The notes: generated from the letters alone by a model not told the origin. Positions 50,135-60,239 are shown, counted from the first letter of the stretch. The stretch is 64,000 nucleotides of DNA from JAGNZR01 sp051648365 (GCA_051648365.1 JBOFEZ010000094.1:1-64000); one strand, 5' to 3'. Made by a program: numbers and translations.

Positions 50135-50794
50135 ATGAATAAGAAATCAGATATTAATAGAGAAAAAAAAAGAGAGATTATAATTCTCTCAGCTAAAAAA
50201 CTTATTATTGAAAAAGGGTATCAAAGAACGAATGTAGAAGATATAACATCTAGGATAAACATAGCTAAAGGTAGTTTTTATACCTATTTTAAAAGTAAAG
50301 ATCAACTGATAATAACAATATTAAATGAAGCTGCCAAGTCTATAGCTAAAAGAAATCGAGAAACAAGAAAGGGGGGACTTTCTTTTGAAGAGTTACTTAC
50401 CTATTCGGTGAAGAAAAAATTTGAAGTAGATGAGGAGATAGCTTTCAGAACACTTTTCTTTTATCACCTTGCCTTAAATTTAGAATCTTTGAGTGGAGAG
50501 ATAACTAAAAAACTTATCGAGATAAAAAATTTAAATCTAGAACATTGGTATGAAATTCTTCAAAAATTTAGTAGTGAACTTAACTTTAGAGATGAAAAAG
50601 ATATAAAAAGATATGCTGAGTATATAGATGAATTAGTTAATTTAACACTGAAAAATACTCTCTATTATTCACAAAATGAAAATGGAAATATATTTATTTC
50701 AAATATAGATTTTGTATTACAAAAAGTTTCTGAAAAAAGTATAAATAAAGAAATGGAGTTTCTTATTAAAACTCTCAAAAAAATTTTTAAGTAA
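50135..50794 (+). CDS. TetR/AcrR-family transcriptional regulator
   Basis: 219 residues from the ATG at 50135, behind GGAGG at 7 nt; a start six codons earlier is less likely. N-terminal TetR helix-turn-helix (about 8-58): IILSAKKLIIEKGYQRTNVEDITSR then IAKGSFYTYFKSKDQLI. The C-terminal ligand domain is helical and unlike any named regulator. It precedes the TolC-adaptor-pump genes by 28 nt and has a palindromic site at its promoter, so it most likely represses its own operon until an effluxed compound binds. Confidence 0.9.
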   Translation: MNKKSDINREKKREIIILSAKKLIIEKGYQRTNVEDITSRINIAKGSFYTYFKSKDQLIITILNEAAKSIAKRNRETRKGGLSFEELLTYSVKKKFEVDEEIAFRTLFFYHLALNLESLSGEITKKLIEIKNLNLEHWYEILQKFSSELNFRDEKDIKRYAEYIDELVNLTLKNTLYYSQNENGNIFISNIDFVLQKVSEKSINKEMEFLIKTLKKIFK

Positions 50795-50822
50795 TTATTA
50801 TTTAGATAAAGGAGTTAAAATT

Positions 50823-52094
50823 ATGAAGAAGAGATTTATATTTTCTTTTCTAGTTTTTATTAATTCTCTTGCGTTAGGAAGAACTTTAACTTTGGAAGAA
50901 GCTATAGATTTTTCCATAGATAAAAGCAGAGAGATAAAAATAGCTGAGAAAAACCTTGAAATTTCAAAAAAAAATGTAAGTTCAGCCTTTAAACTAGCTC
51001 TTCCCTCGGTAGTTTATAGTGGACAATATCAGAAGGGAGAATACGAACGTGGACTGGGTGTGAATAGAGAGCTGAATGATAAAACAGGTTATACTCAAAG
51101 TCTTGGGATATCACAACCTCTTTTCCAGGGGGGGACAGTTATAGGAGCTATAAAGGGAGCTAAAGTTTATCAGTCAAGTGCTAATCTTGAATATCTAGCA
51201 TCTAAGAGAGATATCCGTTTAGAAGTTGTAAATATTTACTCGTCTATTATAAAAAACGAAAGAGATATACAGGCTTTTGAAACTTCTCAAAAAGAACTTC
51301 TAGCTAGATATGAGAGGCAGAAAACACAGTTTGAAATGAAACTTATTGTGAAAACAGATCTTCTGAAAACAGAGTTTTCTCTTTTAGATGTGGAAGCTAA
51401 AATAGAAAAATCTGTAAATGAGATAAAAATCTTAAAAGAAAATCTGAAACTAAAACTGAGAATACCTTCTGAAGAGGAGATACAGCTTACGGAATTCCGT
51501 GTGAAAGATAATTTGACGGCTGAGATAAATTATGAAAATGATTTAAGACAGGCAAAAGAGGAAAGTATATCTGCACTTTTAGCACAGAACAGTGTGGAAA
51601 TATCAGAGGTTGAAAAAATAAGAAAGCGTGCAGAACTACTTCCTAAAGTTGACGGATTCATGAAGTTTGGAACTTTTGCTGAACAACAGAAATATTCTCA
51701 AACTTTAGATGAGGGAGAATGGAGAGGAGGACTTTCTGTAAACTGGAACGTTTTCCAGTTTGGTAAAGATTATGATCTATATAGTGCCTCTAAAATAGAA
51801 GTTGAAAAACAGACTCTCAACCAGGATATAACTAGAGATAATATTGAGTTAAATCTTAATTCAGCATATCTCAATATGTTAAATCTTGAAAAAATAAAAA
51901 TATCTCAGTATAAAGCGATGATGGCTGCTGAGGAAAATTTTATGATGGATGTAGAAAGATATGAGGCAGGAATAATAACTACGGTGGATTACCTTGCTTC
52001 TGAAACTCAGTTGAGAGAAGCTCGTGTAGCATATAACAAGACTATAGACGAATACTATCTAGCATTTGAAAAATATAGATCGATACTTATTTAA
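50823..52094 (+). CDS. TolC-family outer membrane channel
   Basis: 423 residues. Signal peptide about 1-19 (FSFLVFINSLALG|RTL). The OEP repeats begin LTLEEAIDFSIDKSREIKIAEKNLEIS, and LNLEKIKIS.. with YEAGIITTVDYLASETQLREARVAYNKTIDEY near 378-412 is the second repeat. It forms the outer-membrane exit of a tripartite pump with the two genes after it. Shorter than E. coli TolC (lacks the C-terminal tail), as usual for RND partners. Confidence 0.92.
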   Translation: MKKRFIFSFLVFINSLALGRTLTLEEAIDFSIDKSREIKIAEKNLEISKKNVSSAFKLALPSVVYSGQYQKGEYERGLGVNRELNDKTGYTQSLGISQPLFQGGTVIGAIKGAKVYQSSANLEYLASKRDIRLEVVNIYSSIIKNERDIQAFETSQKELLARYERQKTQFEMKLIVKTDLLKTEFSLLDVEAKIEKSVNEIKILKENLKLKLRIPSEEEIQLTEFRVKDNLTAEINYENDLRQAKEESISALLAQNSVEISEVEKIRKRAELLPKVDGFMKFGTFAEQQKYSQTLDEGEWRGGLSVNWNVFQFGKDYDLYSASKIEVEKQTLNQDITRDNIELNLNSAYLNMLNLEKIKISQYKAMMAAEENFMMDVERYEAGIITTVDYLASETQLREARVAYNKTIDEYYLAFEKYRSILI

Positions 52095-52112
52095 TGGGAG
52101 GAAAGTAATATT

Positions 52113-53207
52113 ATGCATATTAAAAAAATTACAGCTCTAATTTTAGGTCTTTGTCTCCTTTTTACGGGTTGTAAAAAGAAGATAGCTGAAGAAGTAAAAG
52201 CTGAAGAGGGTAAAAAAATAGTAGCTACTAAAATAATCAGAAGAGAGCTGACAGATAAATATGAAGCTGATTCTGTGGCAGTGCCTAAAGAAAAAGTTAA
52301 CTATATAGCTGAGAGTGCTGGAATAGTGACGAAGATAAATAAAAAGAATGGAGATAAGGTAAAAGCAGGTGACGTTATAATGGAACGTACAGATGCCACA
52401 GTAGAAGCTGAATACAGTTCTGCTCGTGCTGCATATCAGGCTGCTAAAGAGACACTTCAGACTGCTACCAATAATCATGACAAATATAAGAGACTTTACG
52501 ATAAGGGAAATGCATCTGAAAAGGAATATACAGATATAAGAAATAGATATACAGATTCCGAGGGAGCTTTTCTTACTAAAAAAGCCCAGCTTGAAGATGC
52601 TCAAGATAGGTATAATAAACTGAAAAGAGTTTCTAAAAATGACGGTATAGTTGGAAATCTTTTTGCTAAAGTTGGAAACAAAACTGAAAAGGGTGACATA
52701 CTTTTCACAGTAATAGATGAAACAGAGATGGAAGCTCTTGTTGATTTTCCAGGAAAATGGTTCTCTAAACTTCTTCTTGGAGGAGAAGCGGTAGTTATAA
52801 TACCGGAACTAGATAACAGAGAGCTTAAGGGATATATAAAAGAGATAAATCCTATAGCAGACCCTGAAACAAAAAAATATAAAGTTAAAGTTGGAATTCC
52901 CAATATAGATCCTACATCTCAGGGAGCTATGATAAAGGATGGAATGTATCTGAAAGCTATTATTCCAGCTGGAAAAAGAAATGCTCTTATGGTGCCTGAA
53001 AAATCTGTTCAGGTGAGATCTCTTCTAAGTTATATTTATATTGTAAGAGATGGTGTGGCAAAGAGAGTTGAAATAATGCCAGGAACAATTAATGCTCCTT
53101 TTGTAGAAGTATCTTCAGAAGCTATAAATGAAGGTGAAGGCGTAGTTGTTGATGGGATTTTCGGATTAAATGATGGAGATAAAATTCAAGAGATTGAAAA
53201 CAAGTAA
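52113..53207 (+). CDS. RND efflux periplasmic adaptor (membrane fusion protein), lipoprotein
   Basis: 364 residues. The lipobox LFTG|C puts the lipidated Cys at 20. A split lipoyl domain (EAD..VPKEKVNYIAESAGIVTKINKKNGDKVKAGD near 50-85 and NDGIVGNLFAKVGNKTEKGDIL near 175-200) flanks a coiled-coil hairpin (about 95-165), with beta-barrel and membrane-proximal domains following. It links the inner-membrane pump to the TolC-like channel. An Lgt enzyme for its lipidation is in this window. Confidence 0.93.
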   Translation: MHIKKITALILGLCLLFTGCKKKIAEEVKAEEGKKIVATKIIRRELTDKYEADSVAVPKEKVNYIAESAGIVTKINKKNGDKVKAGDVIMERTDATVEAEYSSARAAYQAAKETLQTATNNHDKYKRLYDKGNASEKEYTDIRNRYTDSEGAFLTKKAQLEDAQDRYNKLKRVSKNDGIVGNLFAKVGNKTEKGDILFTVIDETEMEALVDFPGKWFSKLLLGGEAVVIIPELDNRELKGYIKEINPIADPETKKYKVKVGIPNIDPTSQGAMIKDGMYLKAIIPAGKRNALMVPEKSVQVRSLLSYIYIVRDGVAKRVEIMPGTINAPFVEVSSEAINEGEGVVVDGIFGLNDGDKIQEIENK

Positions 53208-53222
53208 TACGAGGAGATAAAA

Positions 53223-56200
53223 ATGACATTAGCTGGATTATCCATAAAAAGACCAGTTGCTACAACCATGTTTATGATTTCTATGATCTTTTTAGGATTT
53301 GTGGCACTGCTGACACTTAAAACAGAGATGCTCCCTAACATAAATATTCCCCTTGTTATGGTAGAGACTCAGTGGGATGGAGCTGTACCGGAGGATGTAG
53401 AGAGTCAAATAACTAAAAAAATAGAAGATGTACTTCCCAATGTAGAGGGAATAAAAAAAATTAGATCCACTTCCGCTTTCGGAAGTTCAACTATTATAGC
53501 TGAATTTGATTATGGAAGTGATTTGGATCAAAAAAAAGGAGATATACAGAAAGAAGTTGATACCATAAAAGGTGATCTTCCAAAATCTGCTACAGACCCT
53601 TCAGTTAAGAAAAAACAAGCTGGTATGGGAGTTCTGACTATGCAAGTTATAGCTTCGGGACCAAACATGATAGAACTATCTACCTTTATAGATGAATATG
53701 TGAAACCGAGACTTGAGAGAATTCAAGGTGTTGGATCTGTAGATGTCGCAGGTACTGCTGATAAACAGATTCAGATTCAATTTGACAGTGATAAACTGGC
53801 TGCTTTTGGACTTCTCCCTACTGAAGTTTACGATATTGTAAAAGCTTCCAGCTTGAATCTTCCATTGGGAGTTATAAAAACTGGTGGTAAAGAGATAGTT
53901 GCAAGATTTATGGGAGAGTTTAGTCAGCTGGATGATTTTAGAAATATGATTATCAAATCAGGTGGTAAAACACTGAGACTTGGTGATATAGCTGAAGTTA
54001 TACTGACTACTGAAGATGCAGATTCTTTTACTAAGAGAGACGGACAGTATGCAGTTTCGATAGGTCTTAATAAATCAGTAACAGGAAATACATTGGATAT
54101 AAATAAAAATGCCAAGAAAAGTTTAGAGGATCTGAAACTTTATGCACCTCCAGGGGTTGAGACAAACGTAGTTTTTGATGCCTCTGAATCAATAAATTCA
54201 GCGATTTCAGGAGTAAAAGGAAATGCTGTGGCAGGACTGGCTCTTGCAACAGTGGTGTTACTGTTTTTCCTTAAGAATATCAGAGCTACAATGCTGATAA
54301 CTTTGGCACTTCCTATATCTATAATGTTTACTTTCGTATTCCTATATTTTCAGGGAGTAACGATAAACCTTATCTCTCTTATGGGACTCTCCATAGGAGT
54401 TGGAATGCTAACAGACAACTCGGTTGTTGTTATAGATAATATCTATAGACATATGACAGAGCTAGATGAAACAGTGAGAGATGCATCGGAATTTGGAGCA
54501 ACAGAAGTTACAATTTCAATACTCGCTTCAGCAGCTACAACGATGGTTGTTTTTATACCAATATTATTTATTCCTGGACTAGCTCGTGAAATATTTAGAG
54601 ATATGTCTTATTCAATAATCTATTCTAATCTGGCAGCAATCATAGTTTCACTCACACTTATGCCTATGGTTGCAAGTAGATTTTTGAGCTCAAAGGCTAC
54701 AGTTACTACCGAGGGAAAAGTTTTTAAAGTAGTGAAAGCTAAATATACAAAACTTATAGATTTTGCTTTCAGAAACAGAGTAAAAACAGTTCTTATTGCG
54801 GTGGTAACATTTGTTGCTATGATGATAATAGGTCCAGCCCTTGTAAAAACAGAATTTTTCCCTAAGCAGGATTTTGGAAAATATTCCCTTGTGGCAGAGT
54901 TGCCTAAGGGACTTTCCGTAGAAGCTGCTGAAGAGATAGGGGAAAAACTAGTTAAAATAGCAGAAAATAACAGGTATACAAAAAGTTATACGTCACTTAT
55001 TGATAAAAAGAAAGTTATTCTGAATGTGGATATAGGCTCTAAGGATGGAAGAGACCGTACAGTATTCCAGATAATAGAGGATATGCGTCCATTGGCAGCA
55101 GGTATACCAGATATAAAACCCTCGGTAGTAAATGATTTTCAGACGGATACACCAGGAAAAGCAATCGAATTCAGAATTAGTGGAGACAATCTTCAAGAAA
55201 TAACAGAGATTGGAACTAAAGTTCAGAGTATAGTTACTGGAGCACCGGGTGTAGTTGATGTTTCATCGACGGTGGAACCTGGAAACACAGAGGCTAAAAT
55301 AATTATGGATAGGGAAAAACTTAAGAGTTTTGGAATAAATCCTGCTGAACTTGGAAAAGTTATATCATATTCTTTCTTGGGTGGAAACCGTTCTAAAGGA
55401 GAAACTGTTACGGTTAAAACTGGAACAGAAGAGATAGATGTACTGATAAGACTTTCCGACGCATCCCGTAGAAAAATAACTTCTCTTGAGCAACTCAATG
55501 TAAAAACTGCTGAAGGGAATTTTATAAAAGTATCAGATGTAGCATCTATAGTTTATGGTGAAGGAACTTCAGAAATAAATAAACTGGATAAAATATATAC
55601 GGTAACGGTCAAAGCTAATGATGGAGGAGTAGGACTGGGAAAAGTTCAAAAAGTATTTTTAGATGCTTTTGAATCACTAAATCCTCCAAAAACTGTTACA
55701 TACGGATGGGGAGGAGACTCTGAGCTATTTGGAGATGCGGTAATGCAAATGGGAGTAGCACTGCTGATATCTATATTTTTAATATATGCTATACTGGCAT
55801 CTCAATTTGAAAATTTCACACTGCCATTTATAATAATAGGTTCAATACCGATGGCTATGATTGGTGTTTATACAGGACTTATTATCTTTGGAAAATCTTT
55901 TGATATGATGGTAATGATAGGGATAATAATGTTGGCAGGAACAGTTGTTAATAATGCAATTATCCTAATAGATTTTATTGAAATTTTAAGAGAACGTGGA
56001 GACGAGAGGGATGTAGCTGTAAGAGAAGCTTGTCGTACAAGACTCCGTCCTATACTCATGACGACTATGACAACAGTTTTAGGGATGGTCCCTATGGGAT
56101 TGGGACTTGGAGAAGGAGCTGAACTCTACGGCGGAATGGCTATAACAGTAATGTTCGGGATGTCTTTTTCGACAGTTCTTACATTGGTTGTAATTCCGAT

Positions 56201-56273
56201 TCTTTATACATTGGTTGAGGATTTGAATAATAAAGTTGCAGGATTTTTTAAAAAAATATTTAGAGTGGCATAA
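53223..56273 (+). CDS. RND-family multidrug efflux transporter (HAE1 type)
   Basis: 1016 residues, full-length RND pump with twelve membrane helices and two large periplasmic loops. N-terminus LAGLSIKRPVATTMFMISMI; TM4 carries GVGMLTDNSVVVIDNIYRHM near 393-412 with the proton-relay Asp; the TM10-12 region starts with FENFTLPFIIIGSIPMAMIG near 861. Hydrophobic and amphipathic compounds are probable substrates, with the exact range unknown. Operon order (TetR, TolC, adaptor, pump) is complete. Confidence 0.95.
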   Translation: MTLAGLSIKRPVATTMFMISMIFLGFVALLTLKTEMLPNINIPLVMVETQWDGAVPEDVESQITKKIEDVLPNVEGIKKIRSTSAFGSSTIIAEFDYGSDLDQKKGDIQKEVDTIKGDLPKSATDPSVKKKQAGMGVLTMQVIASGPNMIELSTFIDEYVKPRLERIQGVGSVDVAGTADKQIQIQFDSDKLAAFGLLPTEVYDIVKASSLNLPLGVIKTGGKEIVARFMGEFSQLDDFRNMIIKSGGKTLRLGDIAEVILTTEDADSFTKRDGQYAVSIGLNKSVTGNTLDINKNAKKSLEDLKLYAPPGVETNVVFDASESINSAISGVKGNAVAGLALATVVLLFFLKNIRATMLITLALPISIMFTFVFLYFQGVTINLISLMGLSIGVGMLTDNSVVVIDNIYRHMTELDETVRDASEFGATEVTISILASAATTMVVFIPILFIPGLAREIFRDMSYSIIYSNLAAIIVSLTLMPMVASRFLSSKATVTTEGKVFKVVKAKYTKLIDFAFRNRVKTVLIAVVTFVAMMIIGPALVKTEFFPKQDFGKYSLVAELPKGLSVEAAEEIGEKLVKIAENNRYTKSYTSLIDKKKVILNVDIGSKDGRDRTVFQIIEDMRPLAAGIPDIKPSVVNDFQTDTPGKAIEFRISGDNLQEITEIGTKVQSIVTGAPGVVDVSSTVEPGNTEAKIIMDREKLKSFGINPAELGKVISYSFLGGNRSKGETVTVKTGTEEIDVLIRLSDASRRKITSLEQLNVKTAEGNFIKVSDVASIVYGEGTSEINKLDKIYTVTVKANDGGVGLGKVQKVFLDAFESLNPPKTVTYGWGGDSELFGDAVMQMGVALLISIFLIYAILASQFENFTLPFIIIGSIPMAMIGVYTGLIIFGKSFDMMVMIGIIMLAGTVVNNAIILIDFIEILRERGDERDVAVREACRTRLRPILMTTMTTVLGMVPMGLGLGEGAELYGGMAITVMFGMSFSTVLTLVVIPILYTLVEDLNNKVAGFFKKIFRVA

Positions 56274-56299
56274 AGAATTAAGTTTACAGGGAGAGGAAC

Positions 56300-56680
56300 A
56301 TGGATAGGAAAAAAATATCAGAGGAGAATGGAAAATTCTGTAGGGATTATTATTCCGCTAATTTTAAAGAACTTTCCATATATATCAATGAGAGTCAGAA
56401 GAGTGGTCTGATTTCATTTTTAGAAAGCGTAAATTTCTATGGTTACACAATAGTAAAAGATCTTGAATCCAACTGGAGTAAAAAAATGAGACATATGAAT
56501 TCTCATGCATGGCCAGGATCAGACTGTCTTTTTATAATGTCAGTGAGAGAAGATGAGTTGGAAGATTTGTTGAAAAAATTGAAAGAGTATAGAATGACTC
56601 TTTCTGAGAATATAGTTTTTGCTCTAGGGATAATTCCTGTGGAGAGAATAATTCCTGATCTCTACAACTTTGATATTTAA
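56300..56680 (+). CDS. Transporter-associated PII-like small protein (PG0541-like)
   Basis: 126 residues, soluble. N-terminal FKELSIYINESQKSGLISFLESVNFYGYTIVKDLES near 19-54 has the beta-alpha-beta look of ferredoxin-like/PII-type domains, and HAWPGSDCLFIMSV near 69-82 with a late RIIPDLYNF match what I know as the PG0541 transporter-associated family found beside RND pumps. It lies 26 nt after the pump and before the terminator, so it probably senses or modulates pump activity. Function unproven. Confidence 0.65.
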   Translation: MDRKKISEENGKFCRDYYSANFKELSIYINESQKSGLISFLESVNFYGYTIVKDLESNWSKKMRHMNSHAWPGSDCLFIMSVREDELEDLLKKLKEYRMTLSENIVFALGIIPVERIIPDLYNFDI

Positions 56681-56686
56681 AAAATA

Positions 56687-56742
56687 AGAGAGGCCGACCC
56701 TGGAGGTAGAAGAATCTACTTTCAAGGTCAGCCTCTTTATTT
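56687..56742. terminator. Bidirectional terminator with a nested hairpin
   Basis: Outer AGAGGC-GACC/GGTC-GCCTCT stem with a one-base mismatch; inner GTAG/CTAC hairpin. Between converging genes. Confidence 0.8.
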
Positions 56743-56753
56743 TTATTTGAAAT

Positions 56754-57215
56754 CTAACCGTTTATACCCGGGCAGTCTTTTGTGTCGATTATAAGAGTAA
56801 CCGGACCGTCATTGAGCAGTTCGACTTTCATATCTGCTCCGAAAATTCCAGATTGCAGAGGTATTCCAATTTTCTCGATATTAGACTTAAATCTTTCATA
56901 TAAAGGAATTGCGCAATCGGGTCTGGCTGCCAGAGAAAAACTAGGTCTTTTTCCCTTTATACAATCTCCATAGAGAGTGAATTGAGAAACTACCAGTATA
57001 CTTCCACCGACATCCTTCAGTTCTTTGTTCATTTTTCCATTTTCATCTTCAAAAACTCTGAGCCCAGATATTTTTGTGGACATCCAATCCAATTCTTTTT
57101 CTGTATCCCCATCTTTTATTCCAAGAAGAACAAGAAATCCATCATCTATCTTTCCGACTATTTTCCCCTCTACTGTAACTGAAGCATGTTTTACTCTTTG
57201 AACTACTGCACGCAT
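56754..57215 (-). CDS. dtd: D-aminoacyl-tRNA deacylase
   Basis: 153 residues, typical length. It removes D-amino acids (and glycine from tRNA-Ala) from mischarged tRNA. Signature SQFTLYGD near 77-84 with the catalytic Thr, and the Gly-cisPro of NDGPVT near 133-138 that screens chirality. AGGAGG precedes the start. Single gene between the RND operon and pncB. Confidence 0.96.
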   Translation of the reverse strand: MRAVVQRVKHASVTVEGKIVGKIDDGFLVLLGIKDGDTEKELDWMSTKISGLRVFEDENGKMNKELKDVGGSILVVSQFTLYGDCIKGKRPSFSLAARPDCAIPLYERFKSNIEKIGIPLQSGIFGADMKVELLNDGPVTLIIDTKDCPGING

Positions 57216-57301
57216 AAAAACCTCCTAAAAAAATTACTAAAGATATTCTATCTTAAAAAATTTAAGAATGCAACCGATAGAAGGAAATGAATTTAATAAA
57301 A

Positions 57302-57330
57302 TTGATAAAAAGAGAAAAAAATGATATAAT
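57302..57330 (+). promoter_or_regulatory. Promoter of pncB
   Basis: TTGATA (57302-57307) and perfect TATAAT (57325-57330), 17 bp, with extended TGA. Confidence 0.8.
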
Positions 57331-57366
57331 TTCATGAAAAACAGAAATTAACAGGAGTGGGGGAAG

Positions 57367-58875
57367 ATGAGAAAGAGAGTACTTCTGCATGAATTTGCAA
57401 AAGTTATAAATTCAGATAGATATCAGTATACGGAAAGTGACGTTTTGATAAACCAGGGGCTTCAAGATAAAATTGCAGTTTTTGATATGTATTTCCGTAG
57501 TACGGAAGATGGTGGATTTGCAGTAGTTTCTGGAGTTCAGGAGGTAATAGAGCTTATAGAAATTTTAAACGACACTCCTGAAGAGATAAAAAGAGAGTAT
57601 TTCGAAGCTGTTATACATGAAAAAGAGCTAGTTGAATATCTAGTAAAACTTAAATTTACAGGTGATGTTTATGCCATGAGAGACGGAGAGATAGCTTATC
57701 CCAATGAACCGGTGATAACAATAAAAGCACCCCTTATTCAAGCAAAAATTTTGGAGACACCTATATTGAATATTATGAATATGCAGATGGCTATTGCAAC
57801 AAAGGCATCCAGAGTAACAAGAGCCGCGGCTCCTGTGGGAGTGTTGTCTTTTGGTAGTCGTAGAGCTCATGGTTTTGATAGTGCGGTGGCAGGGAACAAG
57901 GCAGCAATAATTGGAGGATGTATTACCCATTCTAATTTAGCTACAGAGTATAAATATGGAATTCCAAGTGTTGGAACAATGGCACATTCATATATTCAAA
58001 TTTTTGGAGTGGGATCTGAAGCTGAAAAAAAATCATTTGATGCATTTATAAAATGTAGGAAAGAGAGGAAAGCTAACTCTCTATATCTGTTGATAGATAC
58101 ATATGATACTTTAAAAATAGGGATTGGAAATGCTATTCAATCTTTCCGTGATAATGGAATAGATGATTCTTATCCTGGAAGTTATGGAGTGCGTATAGAT
58201 TCTGGGGATTTAGCTTATCTTTCTAAAAAAACCCGTGCTGAACTGGATAGAGCGGGAATGTATAAAGCTAAAATTATACTTACCAATGCTCTCAATGAAG
58301 AGGTTATAAGATCCTTAAAAGAACAGGGGGCAGCCATGGATATACTAGGAGTGGGGGATACAATAGCTACAAGTAAATCGAGACCATGTTTCGGGGGAGT
58401 TTATAAGATAGTAGAGATAGATGGAGAACCTGTGATAAAGCTTTCAGAAGATGTGATAAAAATATCAAATCCTGGATTCAAAGAAGTGTATAGAGTATAT
58501 GACAAAGATGGTTTTGCCTATGCTGATCTTATAACACTTGTAGGTAGAGACCGGGATAAAGAGCAACTACTGAAAGGTGAAAGAGTAGAATTAAGAGATG
58601 AGAAATATGATTTCCAAACCAGTATTTTAGAAGAGGAAAGCTACACGATAAAAAAACTTACAAAACATTATGTTAAGGGGGGAGAAATATCCTCTGAAGC
58701 AGATGAACTCTATGAGATTTTTGAGAGTAGAGCGTATTACCTGAAAAATTTAGATAAACTTTCAGAAGAGCGGAAAAGACTTGAAAATCCACATAGATAC
58801 AAAGTGGATTTATCTTATAATCTTTTAGAACTGAAGTACTCACTTATAAAGAAAATAAAAAACACTCTAGATTAA
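57367..58875 (+). CDS. pncB: Nicotinate phosphoribosyltransferase
   Basis: 502 residues. It makes nicotinate mononucleotide from nicotinate and PRPP, with ATP, for NAD salvage. FGSRRAHGFDSAVAGNKAAIIGG near 157-180, a GTMAHSYIQ near 198 with the phosphorylated His, and GVRIDSGDLAYLSKK near 273-287. It belongs to the longer Firmicutes-type branch with a C-terminal zinc-less tail. It converges with mgsA, overlapping it by four bases, with no terminator between. Confidence 0.93.
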   Translation: MRKRVLLHEFAKVINSDRYQYTESDVLINQGLQDKIAVFDMYFRSTEDGGFAVVSGVQEVIELIEILNDTPEEIKREYFEAVIHEKELVEYLVKLKFTGDVYAMRDGEIAYPNEPVITIKAPLIQAKILETPILNIMNMQMAIATKASRVTRAAAPVGVLSFGSRRAHGFDSAVAGNKAAIIGGCITHSNLATEYKYGIPSVGTMAHSYIQIFGVGSEAEKKSFDAFIKCRKERKANSLYLLIDTYDTLKIGIGNAIQSFRDNGIDDSYPGSYGVRIDSGDLAYLSKKTRAELDRAGMYKAKIILTNALNEEVIRSLKEQGAAMDILGVGDTIATSKSRPCFGGVYKIVEIDGEPVIKLSEDVIKISNPGFKEVYRVYDKDGFAYADLITLVGRDRDKEQLLKGERVELRDEKYDFQTSILEEESYTIKKLTKHYVKGGEISSEADELYEIFESRAYYLKNLDKLSEERKRLENPHRYKVDLSYNLLELKYSLIKKIKNTLD

Positions 58876-59240
58876 GAGAGTGCTTTTACAAGAAGATGGG
58901 CGGTAGCTATATTTGTAGCAATAGGTATTTTGTGTACATCGGCAAGACGGATAAGAGCTGTAATATCTGGTTCGTGTGGTTGAGCCATAAGAGGGTCTCT
59001 TAGAAAAAATATTGCAGCCATTTTATCCATGGCAATTTCTGCTCCTATCTGTTGATCTCCACCAAGAGGTCCAGAAAGGAATCTATGAATTTTAAGTCCG
59101 GTAGCTTCGGAAACACGTAGACCTGTAGTTCCAGTAGAAATTATATTCTGTTTCTGAAAAAAATCGAGATGAGTAGTTACAAAATCTATCATGGTTGGTT
59201 TCATATTGTCGTGAGCGATGATGGCAACTTTTTTCTGCAT
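58872..59240 (-). CDS. mgsA: Methylglyoxal synthase
   Basis: 122 residues. It converts dihydroxyacetone phosphate to methylglyoxal, a bypass that relieves phosphate-sugar buildup. AIIAHDNMKP near 6-15, STGTTGLRVSEATGL near 36-50 for phosphate binding, and SGPLGGDQQIGA near 55-66 with the catalytic Asp. It is shorter than the E. coli enzyme by about 30 residues, as common in Gram-positives. Its stop overlaps the pncB stop region. Confidence 0.95.
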   Translation of the reverse strand: MQKKVAIIAHDNMKPTMIDFVTTHLDFFQKQNIISTGTTGLRVSEATGLKIHRFLSGPLGGDQQIGAEIAMDKMAAIFFLRDPLMAQPHEPDITALIRLADVHKIPIATNIATAHLLVKALS

Positions 59241-59321
59241 GATGTAATACCTCCATTAAATTGTCTTAGAAAGAGTATACTTGAAAAAAAATAGTTTTGC
59301 AAGAAAATATAAGGAGGAAAA

Positions 59322-60239
59322 ATGGAATTTAAAGAGATAAAATATATAGAAAGAAAAACAGGAGAATTAAAGCAGGAAAAGGTTCCTGGAGAAAATTTTC
59401 TAAAATTTTTATACTATAATCCCTTGGGAGAACTTTCTCTTAATGGTGTAGTAAAAAGAAAACTGCTTACATCTTTTTATGGAAAGCAGATGGATAGCAA
59501 AAAATCTGTAGAAAAAATATTAGATTTTGTCAAAAATACAGGAATAGATATGAAGGAATCAAAAAAATCTATAGAAGAGTTTCAAAGTTTCAATGACTTT
59601 TTTATAAGGGAGTTAAAGGAAGAGATGAGACCTATAGATACTGATGAAAAGGTATTAATCTCTCCAGCGGATGGAAAAATATTTGTCTATGATGATATGG
59701 ATGATTTGAAAAAATTTTTTCTGAAAGGAGATGAATTCACTCTAAAAGAATTTCTAAAAGATGAAGTTCTTGCCGAAAAATATAGAGGAGGGGTCTTTAT
59801 GATAGTGAGACTAGCTCCGGTAGATTATCACAGATTCCATTTCCCAGCCCAAGGGTATATATCTCCAAGTTCACTTATAAAGGGATATTATTATTCTGTG
59901 TCTACCCATGCTATAAGAAAAAATTTCAGAATATATATGGAAAATAAACGTGAATATTCAACATTGAAAACTGAAAATTTTGGAGATATACTTATATCAG
60001 AGATAGCAGCTACTATGGTAGGAGGAATAGAACAGACCTATAAGCCTGACACCTTTGTAAAAAAAGGTGAGGAAAAGGGGTATTTCTATTTTGGAGGTTC
60101 TACCTGCATACTTCTTTTTCAAAAGGGGAAAGTCCTGATAGATAAAGACCTTCTTGAAAATAGTCAAAAAGGAATAGAGACAAAAGTTTATATGGGAGAA
60201 AAAATAGGTCTAAGCTTAAGAGGCAAGGATGAGGAATAA
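59322..60239 (+). CDS. psd: Phosphatidylserine decarboxylase proenzyme
   Basis: 305 residues. It makes phosphatidylethanolamine at the inner membrane. The self-cleavage motif is GGST, with Ser 260 as the pyruvoyl-forming residue, giving a large beta and a small alpha chain. VLISPADGKIFVYDD near 108-122 and VDYHRFHFPAQG near 167-178 carry the catalytic Asp and His. It starts an operon of overlapping genes; its stop overlaps the next start by 11 nt. Confidence 0.94.
   Translation: MEFKEIKYIERKTGELKQEKVPGENFLKFLYYNPLGELSLNGVVKRKLLTSFYGKQMDSKKSVEKILDFVKNTGIDMKESKKSIEEFQSFNDFFIRELKEEMRPIDTDEKVLISPADGKIFVYDDMDDLKKFFLKGDEFTLKEFLKDEVLAEKYRGGVFMIVRLAPVDYHRFHFPAQGYISPSSLIKGYYYSVSTHAIRKNFRIYMENKREYSTLKTENFGDILISEIAATMVGGIEQTYKPDTFVKKGEEKGYFYFGGSTCILLFQKGKVLIDKDLLENSQKGIETKVYMGEKIGLSLRGKDEE

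Noticed and set aside
52143..52604. 153-codon minus-strand frame opposite the efflux adaptor
   Set aside because: Shadow with Ser/Phe-rich composition; the adaptor on the other strand is certain.
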